Shown here piece after piece: positions 34,979 to 43,199 of a stretch of 64,000 nt of DNA. The position numbers and the translations under genes are program-made. The stretch comes from Hominicoprocola sp037419475 (GTDB taxonomy: Bacteria; Bacillota; Clostridia; Oscillospirales; Oscillospiraceae). Under the pieces are notes generated by a model. It was not told where the DNA came from. It made no database searches and worked only from the letters and a program-made list of their open reading frames with translations. Each line of letters begins with the position of its first letter. The first letter of the stretch is position 1. The DNA is taken from the NCBI GenBank assembly GCA_037419475.1, contig JAXYYF010000110.1, positions 20,194-84,193 of the forward strand, given 5' to 3'.

Positions 34979-35929
34979 TCAGATCTCCTTGAGATGCTCC
35001 ATATTGTGGCGGATGCCTTCACAGCACTCGTGGAAGGTCGCTTTTTCCTCCGCCGTGAGCGGCAGCTCAACGACCTGTTCGACGCCGTTCGCACCGATGA
35101 CGCAGGGGACGCCGGCAAACAGGCCCTCTTCGCCGTACTCGCCGCACAGCTCTGCGCTGGCGGGCATGATGACCTTTTCATCGTGGAGCACGATGTGCGC
35201 CATGCGGGCCGCCGTGGTGGCAATGCCGTACTCGGTGCAGAACTTGCCCGCAAAGGTCACCCAGCCGCCGCCGATGGACTCCTTTTGCAGTGCCGCACGG
35301 TCAAAGCGGAAGCGCTCGTCGGTCTTGGCCCACTCGTCTAGCGGCATGCCGTGGAAGCTGACGCAGGACCAGGGGGCAAACTGCTGGTTGCCGTGCTCGC
35401 CCATCATGTAGCAGGTGATGGACTTGTGGTCAACACCGGTCTGGCGCGAGAGCGCGCTGAGCAGGCGGGAGGTATCAAGTCCGGTGCCGGTGCCGAACAC
35501 GCGTCCGCGGGGGAGACCGAGGTGCAGCGCCAGCTCGCGCGTGACAATGTCGCAGGGATTGGTGATGTTGATGAGTACGCCATCAAAGCCGCTGGCCTTG
35601 ATCTTCTCGGCGTAGCCGCGCACGGCGGGAATGGTGAAGTCCATCTCGGTCAGACGGTTGTGCGTGCCGCGAAGCAGCTCAATCTTACCGACGCTGTTGA
35701 CGATCACATCGCATTCGCCGAGGTCGGCGAAATCACCGGCGCGGACGGTGACGCGGTGGGGCATGTAGGCGACGGCGTCGCGCAGATCCTGCACCTCGCT
35801 GGCCACCTTCTGTTCATTCTGATCGACGAGCACCAGCTCGTCGGCGATACCCTGAATTGCAAGAGAATACGCGACGTGCGCGCCGACGTGGCCGATGCCG
35901 ACCACACCGAGAACTCTTTTCTTTGCCAT
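34979..35929 (-). CDS. L-2-hydroxyacid dehydrogenase, HicDH/LDH family
   Basis: NAD-dependent L-2-hydroxyacid dehydrogenase of 316 residues. The Rossmann motif GIGHVGAHVAYSL is at residues 10-22, the catalytic His in MMGEHGNQQFAPWS, and a nearby Asp/Arg pair in GTGLDTSRLL. The substrate loop (GKIELLRGTHNRLTEMDFT) differs from lactate dehydrogenase and resembles L-2-hydroxyisocaproate dehydrogenase of lactobacilli, so branched 2-oxo acids are likely substrates. Start: ATG at 35929 after AAAGGAAG. Followed 23 bases later by ilvE, which would supply those oxo acids. Confidence 0.85.
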   Translation of the reverse strand: MAKKRVLGVVGIGHVGAHVAYSLAIQGIADELVLVDQNEQKVASEVQDLRDAVAYMPHRVTVRAGDFADLGECDVIVNSVGKIELLRGTHNRLTEMDFTIPAVRGYAEKIKASGFDGVLINITNPCDIVTRELALHLGLPRGRVFGTGTGLDTSRLLSALSRQTGVDHKSITCYMMGEHGNQQFAPWSCVSFHGMPLDEWAKTDERFRFDRAALQKESIGGGWVTFAGKFCTEYGIATTAARMAHIVLHDEKVIMPASAELCGEYGEEGLFAGVPCVIGANGVEQVVELPLTAEEKATFHECCEGIRHNMEHLKEI

Positions 35930-35972
35930 AAAAACTACTTCCTTTCTATTTCCATTATAATCACAGCTGAAT

Positions 35973-37511
35973 TTACATCCCGTAGCCGGGGAAGAGCACG
36001 CATGTATAGAGCATGGCAAGCACCATGTAGATCACAAGGATGATACCGAACGCGAGGAGCGTGTGCTTCATGACTTGGTTTTCCTTGCCGATCTGGTCGA
36101 CGGTCGCGCAGGCGGCGACGGTGTTGTTCGGGCAGATGAGGTTGCCGAGCGAGGCGCCAGCGTTCTGGCCGGCGAAGATGGTGATGGGGTTCATGCCGAG
36201 CGAAGCCGCCGCGTCAATATGCATCTGGGCAAACATGATGTTCGAGCCAAGGCCAGTGCCGGTGATGAACGCGCCGCTCGAACCGATAAAGACGGCCGCC
36301 GCCGGATAGAAGCGTCCGACCACTGCGGCGATATCAGAGGCAAGGAGACTCATCATACCGGTGTTGGACGACTGCATGATATAGGAAACGATGAGCAGGC
36401 TGCCCATCGTGATGAGCACAGGAAGAACATTGCCGACGGTTTTCTGGCAGACCTCGGAATATTTTTTCGCGCTCACGCCGAGCGTTACTGCGCCGAGCAT
36501 GCCGCACACGAGGATCACGATGTCGACCCAGAAGATATAGCCGAAGGTGCACATGAGGGCGAAGCCGTTTTCCACGACGGCGGGGAAGCCGTAGCGGACG
36601 AGGGGGAGCAGGATGAGCATATAGATGTAGGGAGAGAGCGCGCGGAAGGGGGAGTATTCGTGCACATGCGCCGTGGCGTGATGACGGAATTCTTCGGGCG
36701 TGTTGACACCAACGAGTTTGACGTAGGCAACGGAGAAGAGCATGGAGATGAGGCCGGTGCCCATCGACGTTACCTCCGCACCGATGAAGTTGGAGAGGAA
36801 GAACATGGTCGCGCTGGTGGAGATGCCGGCGAAGCAGAGGTAGGGCACCGCGCCCTTGAAGCCCTTCTTGCCGAAGGCCATGCCGACCATGATGAAGGGA
36901 ATGACGAGCACGCCGAACATATGGAAGCGGCCGACCATTGCGGCGTTGAGTGAAACGGTGGAAACGCCGGCGTCAACAAGCGCCGCGCCACCGTTGATGG
37001 TGGTCAGGCCCGCACCGCCCCAGGAGGCGGGCGTCGCGTCGCCGAGCAGGGCGATGGCGATGGAGGTGACAGGATCGAAGCCAAGTGCCACGAGGAAGGG
37101 GGCGGCGATGGCGGCGGGCGCGCCTGCACCGGCAGCACCCTCAAGGAAGATTGGGAGCATCATGCCGATCACGACGAGCTGTACGCGGCGGTCGTCGCTG
37201 ATCTTGGCAATGGTGGCCTTGACGTCCTCAATCGCGCCGGTCTCGCGCAGAAGGTTGAGGATTGTGAAAGCGCCAAAGACCATCAGCACGATCTTGAGGC
37301 CCTCCTTGATGCCCTTCCAGATCAGAGGGTCGAAGGCCTTGACATTATCGGAGAAGGACGCGCCGGTTACATTAAAATAGGTAAAGGCTAAAATCAGCGT
37401 CCAGACAAGGGAGATGGGGGCGACGCGCTTGGCGGACTGGCGGAAGCCGAGAATGCCGACAAGGACGACGAGGATGGGACTGAACGCCATGAAGAAGTTT
37501 ACGAATTCCAT
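35973..37511 (-). CDS. L-lactate permease family transporter (LctP)
   Basis: A 512-residue carrier of the LctP family, which moves L-lactate or glycolate; here, next to a HicDH-like enzyme, it may move a related 2-hydroxy acid. It has 12-14 hydrophobic segments and family blocks LPIFLEGAAGAGAPAAIAAP, LGDATPASWGGAG and ITGTGLGSNIMFAQ. Start: ATG at 37511 (MEFVNFFMAFSP); longer in-frame starts would run through a terminator. The ribosome site is weak. The 43-base gap to the dehydrogenase indicates one operon. Confidence 0.88.
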   Translation of the reverse strand: MEFVNFFMAFSPILVVLVGILGFRQSAKRVAPISLVWTLILAFTYFNVTGASFSDNVKAFDPLIWKGIKEGLKIVLMVFGAFTILNLLRETGAIEDVKATIAKISDDRRVQLVVIGMMLPIFLEGAAGAGAPAAIAAPFLVALGFDPVTSIAIALLGDATPASWGGAGLTTINGGAALVDAGVSTVSLNAAMVGRFHMFGVLVIPFIMVGMAFGKKGFKGAVPYLCFAGISTSATMFFLSNFIGAEVTSMGTGLISMLFSVAYVKLVGVNTPEEFRHHATAHVHEYSPFRALSPYIYMLILLPLVRYGFPAVVENGFALMCTFGYIFWVDIVILVCGMLGAVTLGVSAKKYSEVCQKTVGNVLPVLITMGSLLIVSYIMQSSNTGMMSLLASDIAAVVGRFYPAAAVFIGSSGAFITGTGLGSNIMFAQMHIDAAASLGMNPITIFAGQNAGASLGNLICPNNTVAACATVDQIGKENQVMKHTLLAFGIILVIYMVLAMLYTCVLFPGYGM

Positions 37512-37583
37512 TGGAGTAATCTCGCTTTCTTGAATTTGGCGGCGCTCCTCCGCGCCTGCCGACCGGACAGAAACGGAAGAGAG

Positions 37584-37621
37584 CCAAAAAAAGAAAATGG
37601 CCCCGCCGAATCGACGGAGCC
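37584..37621 (-). terminator. Terminator between the small membrane protein and the lctP-type gene
   Basis: On the minus strand a 10-bp stem with two G-U pairs and a three-base loop (37621-37599) is followed by ATTTTCTTTTTTT. It lies within the 160-base gap between the two genes, so lctP transcription depends on read-through or on its own promoter, which I could not identify. Confidence 0.8.
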
Positions 37622-37672
37622 GTTTACTGACGATCATTCACGCTTGCGCGCTCTGCGGCGGGCGGCGTGTGG

Positions 37673-37885
37673 TCAGGCGGTGCGCCATGATCCGGGGATG
37701 TTGATGGAGATGGGCGCCAGAAGCGCCAGAATAATCAGCACCAGAGACAAAAGAATGGACGCCGGCAGCATGCCGACGTCCAGAATAATAATGATGGAGG
37801 AGAGTGCTGCAAAGCAGCAGGAGAAAGCGGCACAGAAGTGCTGTGCTGCGGTCATATTGACATTAGTAAAAGTGATGACAGACAT
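37673..37885 (-). CDS. Small membrane protein, unknown function
   Basis: A 70-residue protein with two hydrophobic segments (CAAFSCCFAALSSIIIILDV and SILLSLVLIILALLAPISI). The ATG at 37885 is preceded by AAAGGAG at eight bases and by a good promoter, so it is probably expressed. It has its own terminator and lies upstream of the lctP-dehydrogenase-ilvE genes on the same strand. I do not recognise the family. Confidence 0.65.
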   Translation of the reverse strand: MSVITFTNVNMTAAQHFCAAFSCCFAALSSIIIILDVGMLPASILLSLVLIILALLAPISINIPGSWRTA

Positions 37886-37916
37886 TTCGACTTTCTCCTT
37901 TCCTGAAGTTGAGAGA

Positions 37917-37945
37917 AGTGTAGCACACATTTTTTTCCGCCGCAA
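37917..37945 (-). promoter_or_regulatory. Promoter of the small membrane protein gene
   Basis: On the minus strand TTGCGG (37945-37940) and TACACT (37922-37917) with a 17-base spacer. Confidence 0.6.
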
Positions 37946-38029
37946 GAGAAAATTTATGCAGATGTGCAGTTTCGTTTATCCTGTATAAAATGGACAAAAA
38001 CAAGAGAAAAATGTTGGTGAGGTGCAACA

Positions 38030-38058
38030 TTGACGAAAACTCGTGACGGCGCTATAAT
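38030..38058 (+). promoter_or_regulatory. Promoter of the T-box/asnB transcript
   Basis: TTGACG (38030-38035) and perfect TATAAT (38053-38058) with a 17-base spacer. Confidence 0.85.
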
Positions 38059-38074
38059 CCACTCATTCAATTTG

Positions 38075-38352
38075 ATAAAGCGCAAATGCAAAGAACGAGA
38101 CAAGTACCATGTGCCAATCGGTCACAGCGAGCCGGGGATAGTGCAAGCCCGGTACAAGGAAGCCATGCGAATAACACTCGGGAGCAGCGATCTGAACGGC
38201 TTCGGCCCTGTAGGAAAGACGCGGCGTGCGGCGTTAAAGCACAGGGGTTTGTTGGAACCCCGCAAAGGGGCTGATATCATATCAGCAAATTAGGTGGCAC
38301 CACGGATGCGCAGCGATTCGTCCTAAAATATTTTAGGATATCGCTGCTTATT
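38075..38352 (+). promoter_or_regulatory. T-box riboswitch responding to uncharged tRNA-Asn
   Basis: Stem I begins with AGAACGAGACAAGTA and has the GGTCACAGCGAGCCGGGGA distal segment. The specifier side reads GAATAACAC, giving codon AAC (Asn) at 38173-38175. The T-box AGGTGGCACCACGG (38292-38305) carries the bulge TGGC, whose last base would pair with discriminator G73, the usual base of tRNA-Asn. A terminator (CAGCGAT...TCCTAAAATATTTTAGGA...ATCGCTG) ends at 38352. Codon, discriminator and the downstream gene all agree. Confidence 0.92.
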
Positions 38353-38371
38353 TATTCGGAGGTGCTTTTTT

Positions 38372-39955
38372 ATGTGCGCAATCATCGGTTTTACATCCCA
38401 CACACTGACGGAAGAGAAGGTCAGACCCTATTTTGACCGCACCGTTTCCCGCGGGCCCGATATGAGCCGGCTGGAGAAGGCTGGAGAAGGCATGCTCGGC
38501 TTCCACCGCCTTGCCATCATGGGCCTGCACGAGGAGGGCATGCAGCCCTTCCATCTCGGCGGCGACATGGCCGTGTGCAACGGCGAGCTTTACGGCTTCC
38601 GCCCGGTGAAGAAGGAGCTTGAGGAGAAGGGCTATACGTTTGCGTCCGAGTCTGACTGCGAGCTGATCCTGCCGCTCTACCACGAATACGGTGTGGAGAT
38701 GTTTGCAAAGCTCGACGCGGAATTTGCCATGATCATCTATGATTCCAAGAAGGGCAGCCTTGTCGCTGCGCGCGACCCCATCGGCATCCGCCCGCTTTTC
38801 TACGGCTATCTTGCCGACGGCGGCATCATTTTTGCAAGTGAAGCAAAAAACCTTGTCGGGCTGTGTGACCGTATCATGCCCTTCCCGCCGGGTCATTATT
38901 ATGCCGACGGCAGATTTGTCCGCTACGCCGACCTGACTACCGTTTCAGACTACTCCAGAGACGACCTCGACACCGTCTGCAAGACGATTCGTGAAAAGCT
39001 CATCATGGGTGTAGAAAAGCGTCTCGACGCCGATGCGCCGCTTGGGTTCCTTCTCTCCGGCGGTCTGGATTCCAGCCTTGTCTGCGCTATTTCCGCCAAG
39101 CTTCTCGGCAGAAAGATCCGCACATTTGCCATCGGCATGGATCTTGACCCCATCGACCTCAAGTACGCCCGCGAGGTCGCCGATTTTATCGGTGCGGAGC
39201 ACACGGAGGTCATCATGACGCGCGAGCAGGTGCTCGCTTCTCTGGAGGAGGTCGTGGCGCTCCTCGGCACCTATGACATCACCACCATCCGCGCGAGCAT
39301 GGGTATGTACCTTTGCTGCAGGGCCATCCACGAGCAGACGGATCTGCGCGTACTGATGACGGGCGAGATCTCCGACGAGCTCTTCGGCTACAAGTACACC
39401 GACTTTGCGCCCTCTCCCGAGGCCTTCCAGCAGGAGGCGAAAAAGCGTGTGGACGAGCTTTATATGTATGATGTGCTGCGCGCTGACCGCTGCATTGCCG
39501 TCAACTCGCTCGAGGCCCGTGTGCCGTTCGGCGATCTTGACTTTGTGAAATATGTCATGAGCATCGACCCGAAGCTCAAGGTCAACAGCTATCACATGGG
39601 AAAGTATCTGCTGCGCGAGGCCTTTGCTGCCGACCACATCCTGCCCAATGACATTCTCTGGCGGCAGAAGGCGGCCTTCTCCGACGCGGTCGGACACTCG
39701 ATGGTGGACGATCTCAAGGCATATGCCGAAAGCCTGTACACCGATGAGGAGTACGAGGAAAAACGCAGGCAGTATACCTTTGCCACGCCGTTTACCAAGG
39801 AGAGTCTGCTCTACCGTGAGCTGTTTGAGAAGTACTATCCCGGTCAGGCGGAAATGGTCAAGGACTTCTGGATGCCGAACAAGGAGTGGGAGGGCTGCGA
39901 CGTCAAGGATCCCTCCGCGCGCGTGTTGAGCAACTACGGCGCAAGCGGTGTGTAA
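38372..39955 (+). CDS. asnB: Asparagine synthase (glutamine-hydrolysing) AsnB
   Basis: Two-domain cytoplasmic enzyme, 527 residues, converting aspartate, glutamine and ATP to asparagine. Cys2 is the glutaminase nucleophile (MCAIIGFTSH). The N-terminal domain continues with SRGPD, FHRLAI and CNGELYGFR. The synthetase domain has the PP-loop LLSGGLDSSL near residue 225 and later GEISDELFGYKYTD. Start: ATG at 38372 with CGGAGG upstream. It is the only gene behind the Asn T-box, and a strong terminator follows. Confidence 0.95.
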   Translation: MCAIIGFTSHTLTEEKVRPYFDRTVSRGPDMSRLEKAGEGMLGFHRLAIMGLHEEGMQPFHLGGDMAVCNGELYGFRPVKKELEEKGYTFASESDCELILPLYHEYGVEMFAKLDAEFAMIIYDSKKGSLVAARDPIGIRPLFYGYLADGGIIFASEAKNLVGLCDRIMPFPPGHYYADGRFVRYADLTTVSDYSRDDLDTVCKTIREKLIMGVEKRLDADAPLGFLLSGGLDSSLVCAISAKLLGRKIRTFAIGMDLDPIDLKYAREVADFIGAEHTEVIMTREQVLASLEEVVALLGTYDITTIRASMGMYLCCRAIHEQTDLRVLMTGEISDELFGYKYTDFAPSPEAFQQEAKKRVDELYMYDVLRADRCIAVNSLEARVPFGDLDFVKYVMSIDPKLKVNSYHMGKYLLREAFAADHILPNDILWRQKAAFSDAVGHSMVDDLKAYAESLYTDEEYEEKRRQYTFATPFTKESLLYRELFEKYYPGQAEMVKDFWMPNKEWEGCDVKDPSARVLSNYGASGV

Positions 39956-39976
39956 GCGCATTGTACATAAAAAGTC

Positions 39977-40016
39977 AAAAGGGGCTGCCATCCGTCAGGA
40001 TGGCAGCCCCTTTTTG
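39977..40016 (+). terminator. Terminator after asnB
   Basis: 17-bp stem AAAAGGGGCTGCCATCC with GGATGGCAGCCCCTTTT, GTCA loop, ending in a T run. Confidence 0.93.
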
Positions 40017-40039
40017 TTTTGGGCCGTTGCATTTCTCCC

Positions 40040-40068
40040 TTTACTTGTGTTCGCCCGGAGCGTATAAT
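40040..40068 (+). promoter_or_regulatory. Promoter of azlCD
   Basis: TTTACT (40040-40045) and TATAAT (40063-40068), 17-base spacer. Confidence 0.7.
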
Positions 40069-40112
40069 GCTCCTTGGCACGTGTGCCGACGAAAGACAAA
40101 AGGATATATGGC

Positions 40113-40820
40113 ATGACAAGAGAAAAATATTTACAGGGACTGCGCGACGGTGTCCCGATCGGACTGGGCTACCTGGCTGTGAGCTTCGGCCTCGGCATCA
40201 GCTGCCGCAATGCGGGACTGAATACGGCGCAGGGCTTTTTGATCAGTTTTTTGAACAATGCCTCGGCCGGCGAGTATGGCGGCATCACCGTCATTTCCGA
40301 GGATGCGGGCTTTTTGATGATGGCGGCGATGATGCTGGTCATCAATGCGCGCTATATGCTTATGAGCTGTGCCCTGAGCCAGCGGCTCGCACCGGATATG
40401 CCGCTTTACCAGCGGATGCTTATTGCCTTTGACCTGACGGATGAGATGTTCGGCATCGTCATTGCACAGCCGGGCTATTTGAGCGTGTGGTACTATGTCG
40501 GAGCTATGACCATCGTGCTGCCGAGTTGGAGCGTAGGCACCATGCTTGGCGTGATGATGGGAAGCCTGATGCCGGTATGGGCGATGAGCGGCTTTTCCGT
40601 GATGCTCTTCGGCATGTTTCTGGCTATCATCGTGCCGGAGGGGAAGAAGAATCGCGTTGTGCTCGGCTGTATCGCCGTGAGCTTTCTGGCTGGCGGGCTT
40701 GCCGCTGTGCTGCCGCTGCTGTGCGGGCTGTCGGAGGGCATGCGCATCCTGCTGCTGACGGTCGTGATCTCCGCGGTGGCTGCCGCATTGTTTCCGCATA
40801 AGGAGGAAGAACGGGCATGA
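40113..40820 (+). CDS. azlC: Branched-chain amino acid exporter large subunit AzlC
   Basis: A 235-residue membrane protein of the AzlC/LIV-E family, which with AzlD exports branched-chain amino acids or analogues. It shows the family start GLRDGVPIGLGYLAVSFGLG and the block MLVINARYMLMSCALS, with about seven membrane segments. The ATG at 40113 follows AAAGGA at eight bases. It overlaps azlD by four bases. Confidence 0.9.
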   Translation: MTREKYLQGLRDGVPIGLGYLAVSFGLGISCRNAGLNTAQGFLISFLNNASAGEYGGITVISEDAGFLMMAAMMLVINARYMLMSCALSQRLAPDMPLYQRMLIAFDLTDEMFGIVIAQPGYLSVWYYVGAMTIVLPSWSVGTMLGVMMGSLMPVWAMSGFSVMLFGMFLAIIVPEGKKNRVVLGCIAVSFLAGGLAAVLPLLCGLSEGMRILLLTVVISAVAAALFPHKEEERA

Positions 40821-41119
40821 AGACCTACCTTTATATCCTTGTGATGGCGCTCACGACGTATCTGATCCGCGTCCTGCCGCTCACACTGATCCGCAGGCCG
40901 ATCAAAAGTGCGTTCCTACGCTCCTTCCTTTATTATGTGCCCTATGTGACGCTGGCGGTTATGACTTTTCCGGCCATCACAACCGTCACACAGCTGCCTG
41001 CCGCCGGCTTGGCGGCAATGCTGATGGGGATCGCCGCCGCATGGTGCGGACTGGGGCTGTTTCCGGTCTCTATGCTCTGCTGCGGCACAGTGATCGTGCT
41101 GGAGGCGATCCTGCTTTAA
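40817..41119 (+). CDS. azlD: Branched-chain amino acid exporter small subunit AzlD
   Basis: A 100-residue protein with about four membrane segments, partner of AzlC. The family motif TYLIRVLPLTLIRRPI lies near the N-terminus, followed by FLYYVPYVTLAVMTFPAI. It overlaps azlC (ATGA junction), and a terminator follows. Confidence 0.88.
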   Translation: MKTYLYILVMALTTYLIRVLPLTLIRRPIKSAFLRSFLYYVPYVTLAVMTFPAITTVTQLPAAGLAAMLMGIAAAWCGLGLFPVSMLCCGTVIVLEAILL

Positions 41120-41148
41120 TGGGTGCGGTTTAATATGCAAAAGACCGA

Positions 41149-41183
41149 AAGGGGCGGAGACTGCAAAGCAGTCTCCGTCCCTT
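41149..41183 (+). terminator. Terminator after azlD
   Basis: 16-bp stem AAGGGGCGGAGACTGC with GCAGTCTCCGTCCCTT, three-base loop, then a T-rich tract. Confidence 0.88.
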
Positions 41184-41250
41184 ATTATTTTGTTTCCTTT
41201 GCCAGCCGGGGGCACTGGTCATTCTGACAACAGAAAAGCAACTGACTCGA

Positions 41251-41270
41251 AAAATCATGCAAAATCATGC
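41251..41270 (+). repeat. Tandem 10-bp repeat
   Basis: AAAATCATGC occurs twice in a row. It lies in the gene-poor stretch 41184-41338, where no other structure was seen. Confidence 0.7.
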
Positions 41271-41338
41271 ATGAGAAAAGAAAAAGTACGCAGACAATGA
41301 GCGTATATGGCAGCATAATAGAATAGTTATGCAGTTAG

Positions 41339-41587
41339 GTCAAGACCGGCAAGGTGGACGCTGTGCTGCTGGAATCTCTGGTCGCGCAGGCCTATGTCGC
41401 CAATAACGATGATTTGAGCGTGGTGGATGTCGGCTTTGAGAAGGCCACGGAGAACGCGTCCCTCGGCGTCCAGAAGGGCAACGAGGACTTTGTCGAGTAC
41501 CTCAATGAAAAGATTGCGGAAATGACCGAAAAGGGTCTGATCGAGCAGTATGTGGCCGACGCACAGACGCTGGCTGACGGCGAATAA
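41339..41587 (+). pseudogene. C-terminal remnant of an amino acid ABC transporter solute-binding protein
   Basis: An 83-codon open stretch that starts directly after an in-frame TAG. It reads TGKVDAVLLESLVAQAYVAN and later EYLNEKIAEMTEKGLIEQYV, the last lobe of family 3 solute-binding proteins. There is no signal peptide, no N-terminal domain and no convincing start or ribosome site (only an internal GTG at 41354). It is followed by an intact terminator. This is the tail of a gene whose front has been deleted. Confidence 0.75.
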
Positions 41588-41601
41588 AATATTTCAAGCG
41601 A

Positions 41602-41641
41602 AAAAGGGGAGCCATGTCCGGTCGGACATGGCTCCCCTTTT
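41602..41641. terminator. Bidirectional terminator between the remnant and degV
   Basis: 18-bp stem AAAAGGGGAGCCATGTCC with its complement around a GGTC loop, A and T runs at the ends. Confidence 0.92.
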
Positions 41642-41650
41642 CATTTAACT

Positions 41651-42493
41651 TTAATGTTCTGCCCCCACTTCGTAGCCAACCAGTATACCGCCTCGCTCGG
41701 CATAGTAGCTGCAAAGGCCAAGACAGGGATAGAATTCAATATCCGCCTGCGGGAACTGCTCGTGCAGGGCGAGCTCAAGACGCAGTGCGGCGGCGGGATC
41801 GTCGACGTGGCTGATGCGAACCTTGCCGCCGCGGTAGCCGGCAGCGATCATCCGTTCGATCATGGATGACTGCGCCTTGCGGTCGCCGCGGCATTTCTCG
41901 ACCGGCTCAACCGTTCCCTCCGTGCTGGCAATGGCCAGCACGCGGATGCCGAGAAGTCCGACCGCACTGGCGGCCAGCTGGCTCACGCGTCCGTTCTGTG
42001 CCAGGTTGTGCAGCGAGCGCAGACAATAGATCAGCCGCGTGGAGGAAAGGTACGCTTCGCCTGCGCGCCGGAGTTCATCAAAGCTTTTTCCCTGTGCGGC
42101 AAGCTCGGCGAGCTTTTCGAGCAGTAGACGCATTTCCGGGCCGGTCGTCATCGTGTCAAAAACGTGGATCTTGACATCAGGGTGCTCCTGCAAATAAAGA
42201 TCCCGCGCCGCCATGGCAGAGCCGTAGGTGCCGGAGAGCGAGCTGGTGATGGTCGCAACGAAGATTTCGTCTGCCCCCTCAAAGGCGCGCATCCAGCGCT
42301 CCGGGCCGGGACAGGCTGTGCCGGATTTTCCCTTGTAGGCGGCCAGATAGTCCAGCATTTCGGGTACATTCAGGTCTTTATCGTCGGTAAAGCTGCGCTC
42401 GCCCGCCTGAATCGTCATGGGGACGGATTCAAAGCAAATGCCCTCCTTCGGAAAATATAGGTCTGCGGAAGAGTCAGCGATCAACTTTATCAT
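41651..42493 (-). CDS. DegV-family fatty-acid-binding protein
   Basis: A 280-residue cytoplasmic protein of the DegV/FakB family, which presents bound fatty acids to a fatty acid kinase. The family start KLIADSSADL, the ITSSLSGTYGSAMAARD segment and the later LAQNGRVSQLAA motif are all present. It is divergent from a DUF1836 gene with closely packed promoters. Confidence 0.88.
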   Translation of the reverse strand: MIKLIADSSADLYFPKEGICFESVPMTIQAGERSFTDDKDLNVPEMLDYLAAYKGKSGTACPGPERWMRAFEGADEIFVATITSSLSGTYGSAMAARDLYLQEHPDVKIHVFDTMTTGPEMRLLLEKLAELAAQGKSFDELRRAGEAYLSSTRLIYCLRSLHNLAQNGRVSQLAASAVGLLGIRVLAIASTEGTVEPVEKCRGDRKAQSSMIERMIAAGYRGGKVRISHVDDPAAALRLELALHEQFPQADIEFYPCLGLCSYYAERGGILVGYEVGAEH

Positions 42494-42531
42494 GGTGCAA
42501 CCTCCAAAGCATCTGGAATGATACTGCTGTT

Positions 42532-42560
42532 ATCATAGACCGATTTTGAAAATCTGTCAA
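42532..42560 (-). promoter_or_regulatory. degV promoter
   Basis: On the minus strand TTGACA (42560-42555) and TATGAT (42537-42532), 17-base spacer. An inverted repeat, ACCGATT-N13-AATCGGT (42539-42565), covers most of it. Confidence 0.75.
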
Positions 42561-42579
42561 TCGGTTTTTGAAAAACTTG

Positions 42580-42609
42580 TTGACAGATATGAATGAAAGG
42601 AATTAAGAT
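42580..42609 (+). promoter_or_regulatory. Promoter of the DUF1836 gene
   Basis: TTGACA (42580-42585) and TAAGAT (42604-42609) with an 18-base spacer. Its -35 and the following bases (TTGACAGAT) are identical to those of the divergent degV promoter. Confidence 0.65.
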
Positions 42610-42635
42610 AGAGAAACAATAAGGGGGGATGGCTC

Positions 42636-43172
42636 ATGGAAGAGGAAAAGCGCCGCCAGCTGACGGAATCCGTTCAGGCGTTTCACATCCCGCGGCTCGA
42701 CGAGATCCCCGATGTGGGATTGTATCTCGAACAGGTCACGCGTTACGTCAATCAATCGCTCATGGGCTGCGGCGTCAGCCCGATCACCGCGTCCATGGTG
42801 AGCAATTATGTCAAGCAGCGCCTCATTCCGCATCCGGAGAAGAAGGCGTACAGCGCCGAGGCAATCGCCTACCTCATGTTTGTTGCCTGCGTCAAGAGCG
42901 TGGCCGCGATGGAGGATATCCGACTGCTCATCGGCATCCAGCGAGAGACGTACAGCCTGTCCGCTGCGTACAACTATTTCTGCGAGGAGTTCGAGAACCT
43001 GCTGCAATATGTTTTCGGTCTGCGTGAGCAGCCGGAGACTGTCGGAAGCGGGGAATCGGACGAAAAGCGTCTGCTGCGCGCGGCACTGCTGTCGGTGACG
43101 CACAAGCTCTATCTTGGTGCGTATCTCGGACTGCTGCGCGCGCAGGACGGTGCGGACGGCGCGCGGCACTGA
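42636..43172 (+). CDS. DUF1836 domain-containing protein, probable regulator
   Basis: A 178-residue protein matching DUF1836, with IPRLDEIPDVGLYLEQVTRY, then the HTH-like segment ITASMVSNYVKQRLIPHPEK that resembles a MerR-type winged helix. No catalytic residues are apparent. The GGGGGGA site lies six bases before the ATG. Its divergent arrangement with degV and the shared inverted repeat suggest it regulates degV or itself; this is inference. Confidence 0.8.
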   Translation: MEEEKRRQLTESVQAFHIPRLDEIPDVGLYLEQVTRYVNQSLMGCGVSPITASMVSNYVKQRLIPHPEKKAYSAEAIAYLMFVACVKSVAAMEDIRLLIGIQRETYSLSAAYNYFCEEFENLLQYVFGLREQPETVGSGESDEKRLLRAALLSVTHKLYLGAYLGLLRAQDGADGARH

Positions 43173-43199
43173 AAGTTTCGGCGCGGCGGCATAATTAGC

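Noticed and set aside
41251..41270. Short tandem repeat as a CRISPR trace
   Set aside because: Only two 10-bp units without spacers and no cas genes.
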